A stretch of DNA of 64,000 bases from Pimelobacter simplex (lineage in GTDB: Bacteria > Actinomycetota > Actinomycetes > Propionibacteriales > Nocardioidaceae), in contig NZ_CP096276.1 in NCBI RefSeq assembly GCF_024662235.1, forward strand, positions 2,790,001 through 2,854,000. The letters are read 5' to 3'. The position numbers and the translations under genes were made by a program. The notes beneath the pieces are model-generated. The model did not search any database. It worked only from the letters and a program-made list of their open reading frames with translations, and was not told the origin of the DNA. Within the stretch, counting starts at the first letter, position 1. Every line of letters begins with the position of its first letter. Shown here in pieces: positions 25,372 to 34,116 of the stretch.

Positions 25372-26033
25372 CCGACCTGACCGCTCCGCCTCGTCGGTAC
25401 GACTACATCGCCGACGGTCCGGCGATCTACGTCGACTCCTTCGCGACCATCCGCCGCGAGTCCGCGCTCGACCGGGTGCCCGCCGAGGCCGAGAAGGTCG
25501 CCGTGCGGATGATCCACGGCAGCGGCCAGACCGACCTGGTCGACGACCTCGTCATCCACCCGGGCCTGGTCGCCGCGGCGCGCGGCGCCCTGTCCGCCGG
25601 CGCACCGATCCTGTGCGACGCGCGGATGGTCGCCATGGGCATCACCGCCGGCCGCCTGCCGGCCGACAACCCGGTGCACTGCTTCCTCACCGACGAGCGG
25701 GTGCCCGAGCTGGCCCGGCGCTGGTCCACGACCCGCACCGCGGCCGCCGTGTCGCTGTGGGAGCCCCTGCTCGACGGCGCGGTCGTCGCGATCGGCAACG
25801 CCCCCACCGCGCTCTTCCACCTGCTGGAGATGATCCTCGACGGCGGACCGCGTCCGGCCGCGATCGTCGGCTGCCCGGTCGGCTTCATCGGCGCCGCGGA
25901 GTCCAAGGACGCGCTCGCGGCCTTCGCCGGCGAGCACGGCATCGACATCCCCTTCGTCACCGTGCGCGGTCGCCGCGGCGGCTCGGCGATGGCCTCGTCG
26001 GCGGTCAACGCGCTGGCCCAGGAGGAGGAGTGA
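25368..26033 (+). CDS. cobH: Precorrin-8X methylmutase
   Basis: A 221-residue CobH/CbiC, which moves the C11 methyl group to C12 to give hydrogenobyrinate. Key parts are RMIHGSGQTDLVDDL, with the catalytic His, then GAPILCDARMVAMGI and VGCPVGFIGAAESKDAL. The length is typical. It overlaps cobG by ATGA and cobIJ by GTGA, so the order is strictly coupled. Confidence 0.97.
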   Translation: MTDLTAPPRRYDYIADGPAIYVDSFATIRRESALDRVPAEAEKVAVRMIHGSGQTDLVDDLVIHPGLVAAARGALSAGAPILCDARMVAMGITAGRLPADNPVHCFLTDERVPELARRWSTTRTAAAVSLWEPLLDGAVVAIGNAPTALFHLLEMILDGGPRPAAIVGCPVGFIGAAESKDALAAFAGEHGIDIPFVTVRGRRGGSAMASSAVNALAQEEE

Positions 26034-27592
26034 GCACCGTGCCCGGCCGCTTCCTCGTCGTCGGGATCGGCCCCGGCGACCCCGAGCTCATCACCCGCAA
26101 GGCCGAGCGGCTGATCGGCGCCGCGCCCGTCATCGCGTTCCACGCGGGCGTCCGCAAGGAGTCCCACGCCCGCCGGATCGCGGCCGAGCTCATCCCCGCC
26201 ACGGCGGTCGAGGAGGAGCTGCGCTACCCGGTCACCACCGGCGCGACCGACCACCCCGGCGGGTACGTCGGCGCGCTCGCCGACTTCTACGACGAGTGCG
26301 AGGCCCGGCTGGCCGCGCACCTCGACGCAGGCCGCGACGTCGTCCTGCTGGCCGAGGGCGACCCGCTGTTCTACGGCTCGTCGATGTACCTGGTCGACCG
26401 CTTCCGCGACCGCTTCGACGTCGAGGTGGTGCCGGGCGTCCCGGCGTTCGCCGCGGCGACCGCGACCGTCCCGGCGCCGCTGGTGCGCCAGAACGACGTC
26501 CTCACCGTGCTGCCCGGCACGCTCCCCGAGGCCGAGCTCACCCGCCGCCTCGCGGACACCGACGGCGCGGTGATCATGAAGCTCGGGCGGACCTTCCCTG
26601 CCGTCCGATCGGCCCTCGCCCAGGCCGGCCGCCTGGAGGGCGCGCTCTACGTCGAGCGCGCCTCGCAGCCCGAGGAGCGCTGGCTGCCGGTCGCCGACGT
26701 CGACGCCGACGCGGTGCCGTACTTCTCGCTGATCGTCGTGCCCGGCGACTCGGCGGGCCCCGCATCCGCTGAGCGGATGCGCGAGCATGCGGTTTGGTCC
26801 CAAACCGCAGGTTCTGACCCCGAAAACATGCGGTTTGGGACCAAACCGCAGAGCGCGGAGCTGCTGGTGATCGGGCTCGGCCCCGGCCCGGACGGGTGGC
26901 TGACGCCCGAGGCGAGCGCCGCGCTGGCCGAGGTCGACCACGTGGTCGGCTACGCGCCGTACGTCCACCGGGTGCCGCAGCGCGAGGGACTCCAGCGCCA
27001 CGCCTCGGGCAACACCGTCGAGGTGGACCGGGCCCGGTTCGCGCTCGACCTGGCCCTGCGCGGGGAGCGCGTCGCGGTCGTGTCCGGCGGCGACGCGGGC
27101 GTCTTCGGCATGGCGGCCGCGGTCTTCGAGGCCGCCGCCGATCCCCAGCACCCCGAGCACGCGGGCGTCCCGGTGCGGGTGCTGCCGGGCGTGAGCGCGG
27201 TCCAGGCCGTCGCCGCGCGGGCCGGTGCGCCGATCGGCGCGGACTTCGCGGTGGTGAGCCTGTCCGACCGGCTCAAGCCGTGGCCCGTCGTCGAGCGCCG
27301 GCTGCGCGCGATCGCCGACGCCGACCTGGTGCTCGGCATCTACAACCCGGCCTCGCGCTCGCGGCGCGAGCAGGTCGTCGAGACCCAGAAGATCCTGCTG
27401 GAGCACCGCTCCTCCGAGACCGTGGTCGTCGTCGGCCGGGACGTCGGCCGGGCCGAGGAGTCGCTGACCGTGACGACGCTCGGGGCGCTCGACACCGACA
27501 GCATCGACATGAAGTGCCTGCTCATCATCGGCGCCTCCAGCACGCGCGTGGAGCCGAACGGCACGGTCTGGACGCCGCGATGGGTGGACTGA
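26030..27592 (+). CDS. cobIJ: Fused precorrin-2 C20- and precorrin-3B C17-methyltransferase
   Basis: A 520-residue fusion of two SAM-dependent corrin methyltransferases, known as CobIJ in actinobacteria. Residues 1-240 are CobI (VVGIGPGDPELITRKA; LLAEGDPLFYGSSMYL; VVPGVPAFAAA). Residues about 275-520 are CobJ (VIGLGPGPDGWLTPEA; VVSGGDAGVFGMA; LGIYNPASRSR; VVGRDVGRAEESL). The linker (about residues 245-274) is unusual: its DNA consists of three palindromes and is markedly AT-richer (see the repeat at 26762-26850), and its peptide is low in conservation. It overlaps cobL by 13 bases. Confidence 0.96.
   Translation: MSTVPGRFLVVGIGPGDPELITRKAERLIGAAPVIAFHAGVRKESHARRIAAELIPATAVEEELRYPVTTGATDHPGGYVGALADFYDECEARLAAHLDAGRDVVLLAEGDPLFYGSSMYLVDRFRDRFDVEVVPGVPAFAAATATVPAPLVRQNDVLTVLPGTLPEAELTRRLADTDGAVIMKLGRTFPAVRSALAQAGRLEGALYVERASQPEERWLPVADVDADAVPYFSLIVVPGDSAGPASAERMREHAVWSQTAGSDPENMRFGTKPQSAELLVIGLGPGPDGWLTPEASAALAEVDHVVGYAPYVHRVPQREGLQRHASGNTVEVDRARFALDLALRGERVAVVSGGDAGVFGMAAAVFEAAADPQHPEHAGVPVRVLPGVSAVQAVAARAGAPIGADFAVVSLSDRLKPWPVVERRLRAIADADLVLGIYNPASRSRREQVVETQKILLEHRSSETVVVVGRDVGRAEESLTVTTLGALDTDSIDMKCLLIIGASSTRVEPNGTVWTPRWVD
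26762..26850. repeat. Three palindromes inside the CobI-CobJ linker
   Basis: Palindrome A is GCATCCGC-TGA-GCGGATGC (26762-26780). Palindromes B (26788-26809) and C (26829-26850) both have the 10-base arms TGCGGTTTGG and CCAAACCGCA; B has the centre TC and C has GA, so one is the exact reverse complement of the other. They stay in frame. They look like copies of a small interspersed palindromic element that settled in a tolerant linker. Whether the element is present elsewhere in the genome cannot be seen here. Confidence 0.85.
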
Positions 27593-28785
27593 CGCCCACG
27601 ATCACCGTTGTCGGCATCGGCGCCGACGGTCACCTGAACCCCGAGGCCCGCGCCCTCGTGGGCAGTGCCGAGGTGCTGCTCGGCGGCGAGCGGCACCTGG
27701 CGCTCGTGCCCGCCGTCCCCGGTCAGGTACGCCGCCCGTGGCCCCGGCCGCTGGCCGCCCTGCCGGACGTCCTGCGCGAGCACGCCGGGCGCACCGTCGT
27801 CGCCCTCGCCTCGGGCGACCCGCTCGTGTCGGGGATCGGGACCACGCTGATCCGGATGCTCGGCGCGGAGGCCGTCGCCGTCGTCCCCGCCGTCTCGTCG
27901 GTCTCGCTCGCCCGCGCCCGGATGGGCTGGTCGGCCGAGGAGTCCGCCGTCGTCACGCTGGTCGGCCGCGACACCGACGCGCTGCGCCGCGAGCTCGCGC
28001 CCGGACGCCGGCTGCTGGTGCTGTCGTCCGACGAGAGCACGCCCGCGGCGGTCGCCGCGATCCTGGACGAGACGGGCTTCGCCGCCACCGCGATCCACGT
28101 CCTCGGTGACCTCGGCAGCGCCGACGAGACGCACACCCGGTACCCCGGGCCCGGCACGGTGGTCCCGCGACTGCACGTCCTGGCGCTGGAGGTGGCGGGC
28201 GCCGGACCCGCGTCCTGGACGCCGGGCCTGCCCGACGACGCCTTCGAGCACGACGGCCAGCTCACCAAGCGCGACGTGCGCGCGAGCGCGCTGTCCCGGC
28301 TGGCGCCGGTTCCCGGGGCGCTCCTGTGGGACGTCGGCGCGGGAGCCGGGTCGGTCGGCATCGAGTGGCTGCGTGCGCACCCGCTCACCGCGGCCGTCGC
28401 GGTCGAGGCCGACCCCGAGCGCGCGGCCCGGGTCGGCCGCAACGCCGCCACGCTGGGCGTCCCGCGCCTGGAGGTCGTCACCGGTCGCGCCCCCGACGCA
28501 CTCGCCGGTCTCCCCCGGCCCGACGCGGTCTTCGTCGGCGGCGGCGCCACGGCCCCCGGCCTGCTCGACCTGTGCCGCGACGCCCTCGCCCCCGGCGGAC
28601 GGCTCGTCGCGCACGGCGTGACGCTGGAGACCGAGCGCCTCCTCGTCGACGCCTTCCACACCCACGGCGGCGAGCTGACCCGGCTCGCGGTCGAGCACGT
28701 CACCCCCCTGGGCGGACGGTTCACCGGCTGGACGCCGGCCCGCGCCGTCGTCCAGTGGACCTGGACCAAGGAGCCGCAACCGTGA
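27580..28785 (+). CDS. cobL: Precorrin-6Y C5,15-methyltransferase (decarboxylating)
   Basis: A 401-residue CobL, a fusion of CbiE (residues about 1-205: VVGIGADGHLNPEARALV; LASGDPLVSGIGTTL) and CbiT (about 220-401: the SAM motif WDVGAGAGSVGIEWLR; GGGATAPGLLDLCRDALAPG). It adds methyl groups at C5 and C15 and removes the acetate carboxyl. The linker has LTKRDVRASALSRL, the usual CbiT entry. I chose the ATG at 27580, inside the cobIJ end. It overlaps cobM by GTGA. Confidence 0.96.
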   Translation: MGGLTPTITVVGIGADGHLNPEARALVGSAEVLLGGERHLALVPAVPGQVRRPWPRPLAALPDVLREHAGRTVVALASGDPLVSGIGTTLIRMLGAEAVAVVPAVSSVSLARARMGWSAEESAVVTLVGRDTDALRRELAPGRRLLVLSSDESTPAAVAAILDETGFAATAIHVLGDLGSADETHTRYPGPGTVVPRLHVLALEVAGAGPASWTPGLPDDAFEHDGQLTKRDVRASALSRLAPVPGALLWDVGAGAGSVGIEWLRAHPLTAAVAVEADPERAARVGRNAATLGVPRLEVVTGRAPDALAGLPRPDAVFVGGGATAPGLLDLCRDALAPGGRLVAHGVTLETERLLVDAFHTHGGELTRLAVEHVTPLGGRFTGWTPARAVVQWTWTKEPQP

Positions 28786-29540
28786 CCGTGCACTTCGTGG
28801 GCGCCGGACCCGGCGCCGCGGACCTCATCACGCTGCGGGCCGCGGCGCTGCTGGGCGCCGCCGACGTCGTCCTCTACCCCGGCACCTACCTCGACGCCGA
28901 GGTGCTCGCGCACTGCCGCCCCGACGCGCGGCGCGTGGACACCCAGGAGCTCGACCTGGACCGGATCACCGCCACGATGGTCGAGGCGCACGCGGCCGGG
29001 CTCGACGTCGTACGGCTGACGTCGGGCGACCCGTCGCTCTACTCCGCGCTGCACGAGCAGACCCGGCGGCTCGACGCCGCGGGCGTCGCGTGGGACGTCA
29101 CGCCCGGCGTCCCGGCGTACGCCGCGGCGGCGGCGACGGTCGGCCGCGAGCTGACCGTCCCCCTGCTCGCACAGTCGGTCGTGCTCACTCGCACCCAGGC
29201 CCGCTCGACGGCCATGCCCGAGCGCGAGTCGCTGGCGGCGTACGCCGCGACGGGGGCGACGCTCGTGCTGCACCTGGCGATCACCCGCACCCGCACGCTG
29301 ATGGCCGAGCTCGACCCGTTCTACGGCGCCGACTGCCCCGTCGCGGTGGTCGCGCGCGCCTCGCAGCCCGACGAGCTCGTCCTGCGCGGCACCGTCGGCA
29401 CGATCGCAGCGCTCGTCGAGGAGGCCGGCCTGCGCCAGGCCGCGGTGATCCTCGTCGGCCCGGCCCTGGCGTCCACCTCTGACGCCGAGTCGTACCTCTA
29501 CTCCACCGAACGCGTCACCCGAAAGGAGCGTCTGCGATGA
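28782..29540 (+). CDS. cobM: Precorrin-4 C11-methyltransferase
   Basis: A 252-residue CobM, which methylates C11 of precorrin-4. The motifs are VHFVGAGPGAADLITLRA, VLYPGTYLDAEVL, LTSGDPSLYSALHEQ and TPGVPAYAAAAA, standard for the family. It starts with GTG inside the cobL stop and ends over the chelatase ATG, with AAAGGAGCGT as ribosome binding site. Confidence 0.96.
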   Translation: MTVHFVGAGPGAADLITLRAAALLGAADVVLYPGTYLDAEVLAHCRPDARRVDTQELDLDRITATMVEAHAAGLDVVRLTSGDPSLYSALHEQTRRLDAAGVAWDVTPGVPAYAAAAATVGRELTVPLLAQSVVLTRTQARSTAMPERESLAAYAATGATLVLHLAITRTRTLMAELDPFYGADCPVAVVARASQPDELVLRGTVGTIAALVEEAGLRQAAVILVGPALASTSDAESYLYSTERVTRKERLR

Positions 29541-31585
29541 GCCAGCAGTTCCCCTTCAGCGCGGTCGTCGGAGCCGATGGGCCCGACGGGCCCGACCCGA
29601 TGGCCCTCGCGCTGATCCTCACGACGATCGCCCCGGAGGTCGGCGGCGTCCTCGTCCGCGGCGAGAAGGGCACCGCGAAGTCGACCATCGTGCGCGCCCT
29701 CGCCGCCGTCCTGCCGCCGATCGAGGTCGTCGCGGGCGACCGGTTCTCGTCCGACCCGCGCGACTCCGGGCTCTCCCCCGACGGTCCCTTCGGCCCCGAC
29801 GCGGCGACCGAGACCCGCCCGGTGCGCCTGGTCGAGCTGCCCGTCGGCGCCACCGAGGACCGCGTGCTCGGCTCGCTGCACCTCGAACGCGCACTGTCCG
29901 AGGGCAAGGCCGAGTACGAGCCGGGCCTGCTCGCGCGCGCCCACCGCGGCCTCCTCTACGTCGACGAGGTCAACCTGCTCCACGACCACCTCGTCGACCT
30001 GCTCCTCGACGCCGCCGCCATGGGCCGCGCGACCGTCGAGCGCGACGGCGTCTCCGTCGAGCACGCGGCGCGCTTCGTGCTCGTCGGCACCATGAACCCC
30101 GAGGAGGGCGAGCTCCGGCCCCAGCTCCTCGACCGGTTCGGCCTCACCGTCGAGGTCGCCGCCCCGCGCGAGCCCGCCCTGCGGGCCGAGGTGGTCCGCC
30201 GCCGGATGGCCTACGACGCCGACCCCGCCGGCTTCTGCGCGCGCTACGCCGAGGCCGAGGCCGCGCTGCGCTCGCGGATCGCGGACGCCCAGGCCCTCGT
30301 CGGCTCCGTCCAGCTCACCGACGCCGGGCTGCTCAAGATCGCCGAGGTTTGCGCGGCCTTCGACGTGGACGGCCTGCGTGCCGACATCGTCACCGCCCGG
30401 ACCGCCGTCGCCCACGCCGCCTGGTCCGGCCGCACCCAGGTCACCCTGGAGGACATCCGGGTCGCGGCCCGGCTCGCGCTGCCGCACCGGCGCCGGCGCA
30501 AGCCGTTCGACGCGCCGGGCCTGGACGACGAGCTGCTCGAGCAGGCGCTCGGGGGCGAGGACGACCTGCCGCCCGAGCCTGATCCGGAGCCCGACGGTCC
30601 CGACGCTGACCCCGACGGACCGGCGCCCGGCGGCGACGGGGACGGAGAGCCCGACGGCGACCCGGCGGACGGGCCGGCCGCCGAGGCCCCGGAGGCCCCG
30701 GAGTCCCCTGCTCCTCCGCCGTCTCCCGCCGACCACGGCGGCGACGCCCCGGCTCCGGCCCCCAGCAGCGTCGCGGGCACCGGAGCGACGTACCGCACCC
30801 GGCTGCTGACCGTCCGCGGCGTCGGCACCGGCACGGCCGGCCGCCGCAGCCGTGCGCGCACCACCAACGGCCGGCGGATCGGCGCGACCACGCCGCTGCC
30901 GGGCCAGGGCGGTGCGATCCACCTGACCGAGACGATCCGTGCCTCGGCGGGCCACCAGCGGGCGCGCGGGCGCGACGGCAGCGGACCGCTCGTGCTGCGC
31001 CCGGCCGACCTGCGGGTCGCGGTCCGGGAGGGGCGCGAGGCCAACCTGGTGCTGTTCTGCGTGGACGCCTCGGGCTCGATGGCCGCACGGCGGCGGATGG
31101 AGCAGGTCAAGACCGCCGTCCTCAGCCTGCTGCTCGACGCCTACCAGCGCCGGGACAAGGTCGGCCTGGTGACCTTCCGCGGCGCCGAGGCCGAGGTGGC
31201 GCTGCCCCCGACCCACTCGGTCGACGCGGCCGCGCAGCGGCTGGAGGAGCTGCCCGCAGGGGGACGAACGCCCCTTGCCGAGGGACTTCTCGAGGCCGCG
31301 CACCTGCTCACCGTCGAGCGCACCCGTGACCCCCAGCGCCGCGCGCTGCTCGTCGTCGTCACCGACGGCCGGGCGACTTCGGGGGCCGACGCGGTCGCGC
31401 GATCCCGCAGGGCGGCGGGGATCCTGGCCGAGACCGGAGTGACCAGCGTCGTCGTCGACTGCGAGAGCGGTCCGATGCGGATGGGGCTGGCCGTCACGCT
31501 CGCCGAGCACCTGGGCGCGGAGCACGTCCCCGTCGGCGAGGTCAGCGCCGAGGCGCTGGTGGACGCCGCGCGGAGAGCCGCATGA
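29537..31585 (+). CDS. Cobalt/magnesium chelatase ATPase, ChlI-ChlD fusion
   Basis: A 682-residue AAA+ plus von Willebrand A protein that powers metal insertion with CobN. The Walker A loop is RGEKGTAKS near residues 41-49, with LLYVDEVNLLHDHLVD as Walker B and GTMNPEEGELRPQLLDRF as sensor. An acidic Pro/Asp-rich linker (about 340-410) precedes a VWA domain with the MIDAS motif CVDASGSMAARR and GGRTPLAEGL. In actinobacteria this protein replaces CobS/CobT chelatase subunits. Its partner, CobN, is in the minus-strand operon at 46981-50559. Confidence 0.93.
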   Translation: MSQQFPFSAVVGADGPDGPDPMALALILTTIAPEVGGVLVRGEKGTAKSTIVRALAAVLPPIEVVAGDRFSSDPRDSGLSPDGPFGPDAATETRPVRLVELPVGATEDRVLGSLHLERALSEGKAEYEPGLLARAHRGLLYVDEVNLLHDHLVDLLLDAAAMGRATVERDGVSVEHAARFVLVGTMNPEEGELRPQLLDRFGLTVEVAAPREPALRAEVVRRRMAYDADPAGFCARYAEAEAALRSRIADAQALVGSVQLTDAGLLKIAEVCAAFDVDGLRADIVTARTAVAHAAWSGRTQVTLEDIRVAARLALPHRRRRKPFDAPGLDDELLEQALGGEDDLPPEPDPEPDGPDADPDGPAPGGDGDGEPDGDPADGPAAEAPEAPESPAPPPSPADHGGDAPAPAPSSVAGTGATYRTRLLTVRGVGTGTAGRRSRARTTNGRRIGATTPLPGQGGAIHLTETIRASAGHQRARGRDGSGPLVLRPADLRVAVREGREANLVLFCVDASGSMAARRRMEQVKTAVLSLLLDAYQRRDKVGLVTFRGAEAEVALPPTHSVDAAAQRLEELPAGGRTPLAEGLLEAAHLLTVERTRDPQRRALLVVVTDGRATSGADAVARSRRAAGILAETGVTSVVVDCESGPMRMGLAVTLAEHLGAEHVPVGEVSAEALVDAARRAA

Positions 31586-32214
31586 CCGCCGCCCTGTACG
31601 ACGTCATCGCGCGCCGCCGCGACGTCCGCGCCGAGTTCACCGGGTCCCCCGTGGCCGAGGACGTGCTGCTGCGCGTCCTCGACGCCGCGCACCGCGCCCC
31701 CAGCGTCGGGATGACCCAGCCGTGGGACTTCGTCGTGGTGCGGGATCCCGCACTGCGCCGTACGTTCCGCGACCACGTGGCGTCCGAGCGCGACGTCTTC
31801 GCGGCCTCGCTCCCGCCCGAGCGGCGCGACACGTTCGACAAGATCAAGGTCGAGGGGATCTGCGAGTCCTCGCTGGGTGTCGTCGTCACGCACAGCCAGG
31901 CGCGCGGCGGGACGCACGTCCTGGGCCGGCACGCGATCGCCGACGCGGGGCTCTACTCCACCATCCTCGCCATCCAGAACCTCTGGCTCGCCGCGACCGC
32001 CGAGGGGCTGGGCGTGGGTTGGGTGTCGTTCTACCGCGAGGAGTTCCTCCAGTCCCTGCTGGGGATCCCGGACGACGTCCGCCCGGTCGCCTGGCTCTGC
32101 CTGGGCACCGTGAGCCACCTGGAGACCGTCCCCGACCTCGAACGGCTCGGCTGGCGCTCGCGCCGGCCGCTGGCCGAGGCGATCCACCACGACACCTGGA
32201 GGAACCATGCCTGA
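31582..32214 (+). CDS. bluB: 5,6-dimethylbenzimidazole synthase
   Basis: A 210-residue BluB, which splits reduced FMN with O2 to give dimethylbenzimidazole, the lower ligand used by CobT. Features: RRDVRAEFTGSPV at the N-terminus, HRAPSVGMTQPWDFV for flavin binding, and AATAEGLGVGWVSFY. It is a nitroreductase-fold member. It makes this pathway independent of outside DMB and fits aerobic growth. It overlaps the chelatase gene by ATGA and cobO by 8 bases. Confidence 0.95.
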   Translation: MTAALYDVIARRRDVRAEFTGSPVAEDVLLRVLDAAHRAPSVGMTQPWDFVVVRDPALRRTFRDHVASERDVFAASLPPERRDTFDKIKVEGICESSLGVVVTHSQARGGTHVLGRHAIADAGLYSTILAIQNLWLAATAEGLGVGWVSFYREEFLQSLLGIPDDVRPVAWLCLGTVSHLETVPDLERLGWRSRRPLAEAIHHDTWRNHA

Positions 32215-32788
32215 GGGCAAGCCGCTCGTCGTACCGCAGGACGGGCTGACCACGCGCCAGCGCCGCAACCGGCCGCTCGTGATGGTGCACACCGGCGACG
32301 GCAAGGGGAAGTCCACGGCCGCCTTCGGCCTGGCCCTGCGCGGGTGGAACCAGGGCTGGAACATCGGGGTGTTCCAGTTCGTGAAGTCCGCGAAGTGGCG
32401 CCTGGGCGAGCAGACGGCGTTCGAGAAGCTCGGCATCGAGTGGCACAAGATGGGCTCGGGCTGGTCGTGGTCGCGCAAGGCCGGGTCCGAGGAGGACCAC
32501 GCCGCCGACGCCGCCGAGGGCTGGGCCGAGATCAAGCGGCGGATGGCCGCGGAGACGCACGACCTGTACCTGCTCGACGAGTTCACCTACCCGATCAACT
32601 GGGGGTGGGTCTCGATCGACGACGTCGTCGAGACGCTGGCCAACCGGCCCGGTCACCAGCACGTCGTGATCACCGGCCGCCGGGCCGACCCGCGGCTCAT
32701 CGAGCTGGCCGACCTCGTCACCGAGATGACCAAGGTCAAGCACCCCATGGACGCCGGCCAGAAGGGCCAGAAGGGCATCGAGTGGTGA
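32207..32788 (+). CDS. cobO: Cob(I)yrinic acid a,c-diamide adenosyltransferase
   Basis: A 193-residue CobA/BtuR-type adenosyltransferase that attaches the 5'-deoxyadenosyl group to Co(I). The P-loop MVHTGDGKGKSTAAFGLALR is at residues about 26-45, and LYLLDEFTYPINWGWV near 120-135 is diagnostic. WNQGWNIGVFQFVKS also fits. The gene starts at the ATG 32207 within the end of bluB and overlaps cobB. Confidence 0.96.
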   Translation: MPEGKPLVVPQDGLTTRQRRNRPLVMVHTGDGKGKSTAAFGLALRGWNQGWNIGVFQFVKSAKWRLGEQTAFEKLGIEWHKMGSGWSWSRKAGSEEDHAADAAEGWAEIKRRMAAETHDLYLLDEFTYPINWGWVSIDDVVETLANRPGHQHVVITGRRADPRLIELADLVTEMTKVKHPMDAGQKGQKGIEW

Positions 32789-34116
32789 CTCCGCTGCCCC
32801 GCGTCGTCGTCGCCGCCCCGGCCACGGGCCAGGGCAAGACGACCGTGGCCACCGGCCTCATGGCCGCGCTGGCGGCGGCGGGGCACGCCGTGAGCGGGCA
32901 CAAGGTCGGTCCGGACTACATCGACCCGGGCTACCACGCGCTCGCCTGCGGCCGGCCGGGACGCAACCTCGACCCGCACCTCGTCGGGGAGTCCCTGGTC
33001 TCCCCCCTGCTGCTGCACGGCGCGGCCGGCGCCGACGTGGCCGTGGTCGAGGGCGTGATGGGCCTGTACGACGGGCGGATCGGCGGCGACGGCTTCTCCT
33101 CGACCGCGCACGTCGCGGCCCTGACCCGCACGCCCGTCGTGCTCGTCGTCGACATCTCCCGCTCGTCGCGCTCGATCGGCGCGGTCGTGCACGGCATGGC
33201 GACCTGGGACCCGACGGTCTCCGTGGCGGGGGTGATCCTCAACCAGGCCGGGTCGATCCGGCACGCGGACGAGGTCCGCTCCTCGATCTCGCTGCCGGTG
33301 CTCGGCGTGATCCCGCGCGACGCCACGATCGCCACACCCTCACGGCACCTGGGCCTGGTCACCGCCGCCGAGCGCGGCGAGTCCGCGGAGGTCGTCGCCC
33401 GGCTCGCGTCGGTCGTCGCCGACACCGTGGACCTGGACGCGGTCCTCGCGATCGCCCGGTCCGCACCCGCGCTCGACGCCACCCCCTGGGCGCCGCCCGC
33501 GTCCGCCGCCTGGTCCGGGCCGCGGCGCACGGTGGCCGTGGCGGCCGGTCGCGCCTTCACCTTCCAGTACGCCGAGACCGCCGAGCTGCTCACCGGGCTC
33601 GGCTGCGACGTCGTCCCCTTCGACCCGGCGCTCGATCCCGCGCTGCCGAGCGGGACGTCCGGGCTCTACCTGGGGGGCGGCTTCCCCGAGGTGCACGCCG
33701 CGGACCTGTCGACGAACACCCCGCTCCTGGCGGAGATCCGGGCCGCGGTGCTCGACGGGCTGCCCACCGTCGCCGAGTGCGCGGGCCTGCTCTACCTGTG
33801 CCGCACGCTCGACGGCGTACCGATGACGGGGGTGCTCGACGCCGACGCCGCGATGGCCCCGCGCCTGACGCTGCGCTACCCCACCGCGACGGGCGCCGCG
33901 GACACGCTGCTCACGCGCGCCGGCGAGACGGTGACCGGGCACGAGTTCCACCGCACGACGGTGACGCCGGGCGTCGGCGCGACCCCGGCCTGGACGGTCG
34001 AGGGCGCGGGGGTCGGGTTCGCGTCGGCGAGCCTCCACGCGTCGTACCTGCACACGCACTGGGCGGGACACCCCCAGCTCGCCGAGCGCTTCGCGGCGGC
34101 GGTGCACGGTGGCTGA
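32785..34116 (+). CDS. cobB: Cobyrinate a,c-diamide synthase
   Basis: A 443-residue CobB/CbiA amidotransferase. The N-terminal ATP-binding half has AAPATGQGKTTVATGLMAAL and KVGPDYIDPGYH. The C-terminal glutaminase half (triad type) has GLYLGGGFPEVHA and the nucleophile Cys in VAECAGLLYLCRTL, and ends with SYLHTHWAGHP. In the aerobic route it amidates hydrogenobyrinate before cobalt insertion. It starts with GTG overlapping the cobO stop. Confidence 0.96.
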   Translation: MTPLPRVVVAAPATGQGKTTVATGLMAALAAAGHAVSGHKVGPDYIDPGYHALACGRPGRNLDPHLVGESLVSPLLLHGAAGADVAVVEGVMGLYDGRIGGDGFSSTAHVAALTRTPVVLVVDISRSSRSIGAVVHGMATWDPTVSVAGVILNQAGSIRHADEVRSSISLPVLGVIPRDATIATPSRHLGLVTAAERGESAEVVARLASVVADTVDLDAVLAIARSAPALDATPWAPPASAAWSGPRRTVAVAAGRAFTFQYAETAELLTGLGCDVVPFDPALDPALPSGTSGLYLGGGFPEVHAADLSTNTPLLAEIRAAVLDGLPTVAECAGLLYLCRTLDGVPMTGVLDADAAMAPRLTLRYPTATGAADTLLTRAGETVTGHEFHRTTVTPGVGATPAWTVEGAGVGFASASLHASYLHTHWAGHPQLAERFAAAVHGG

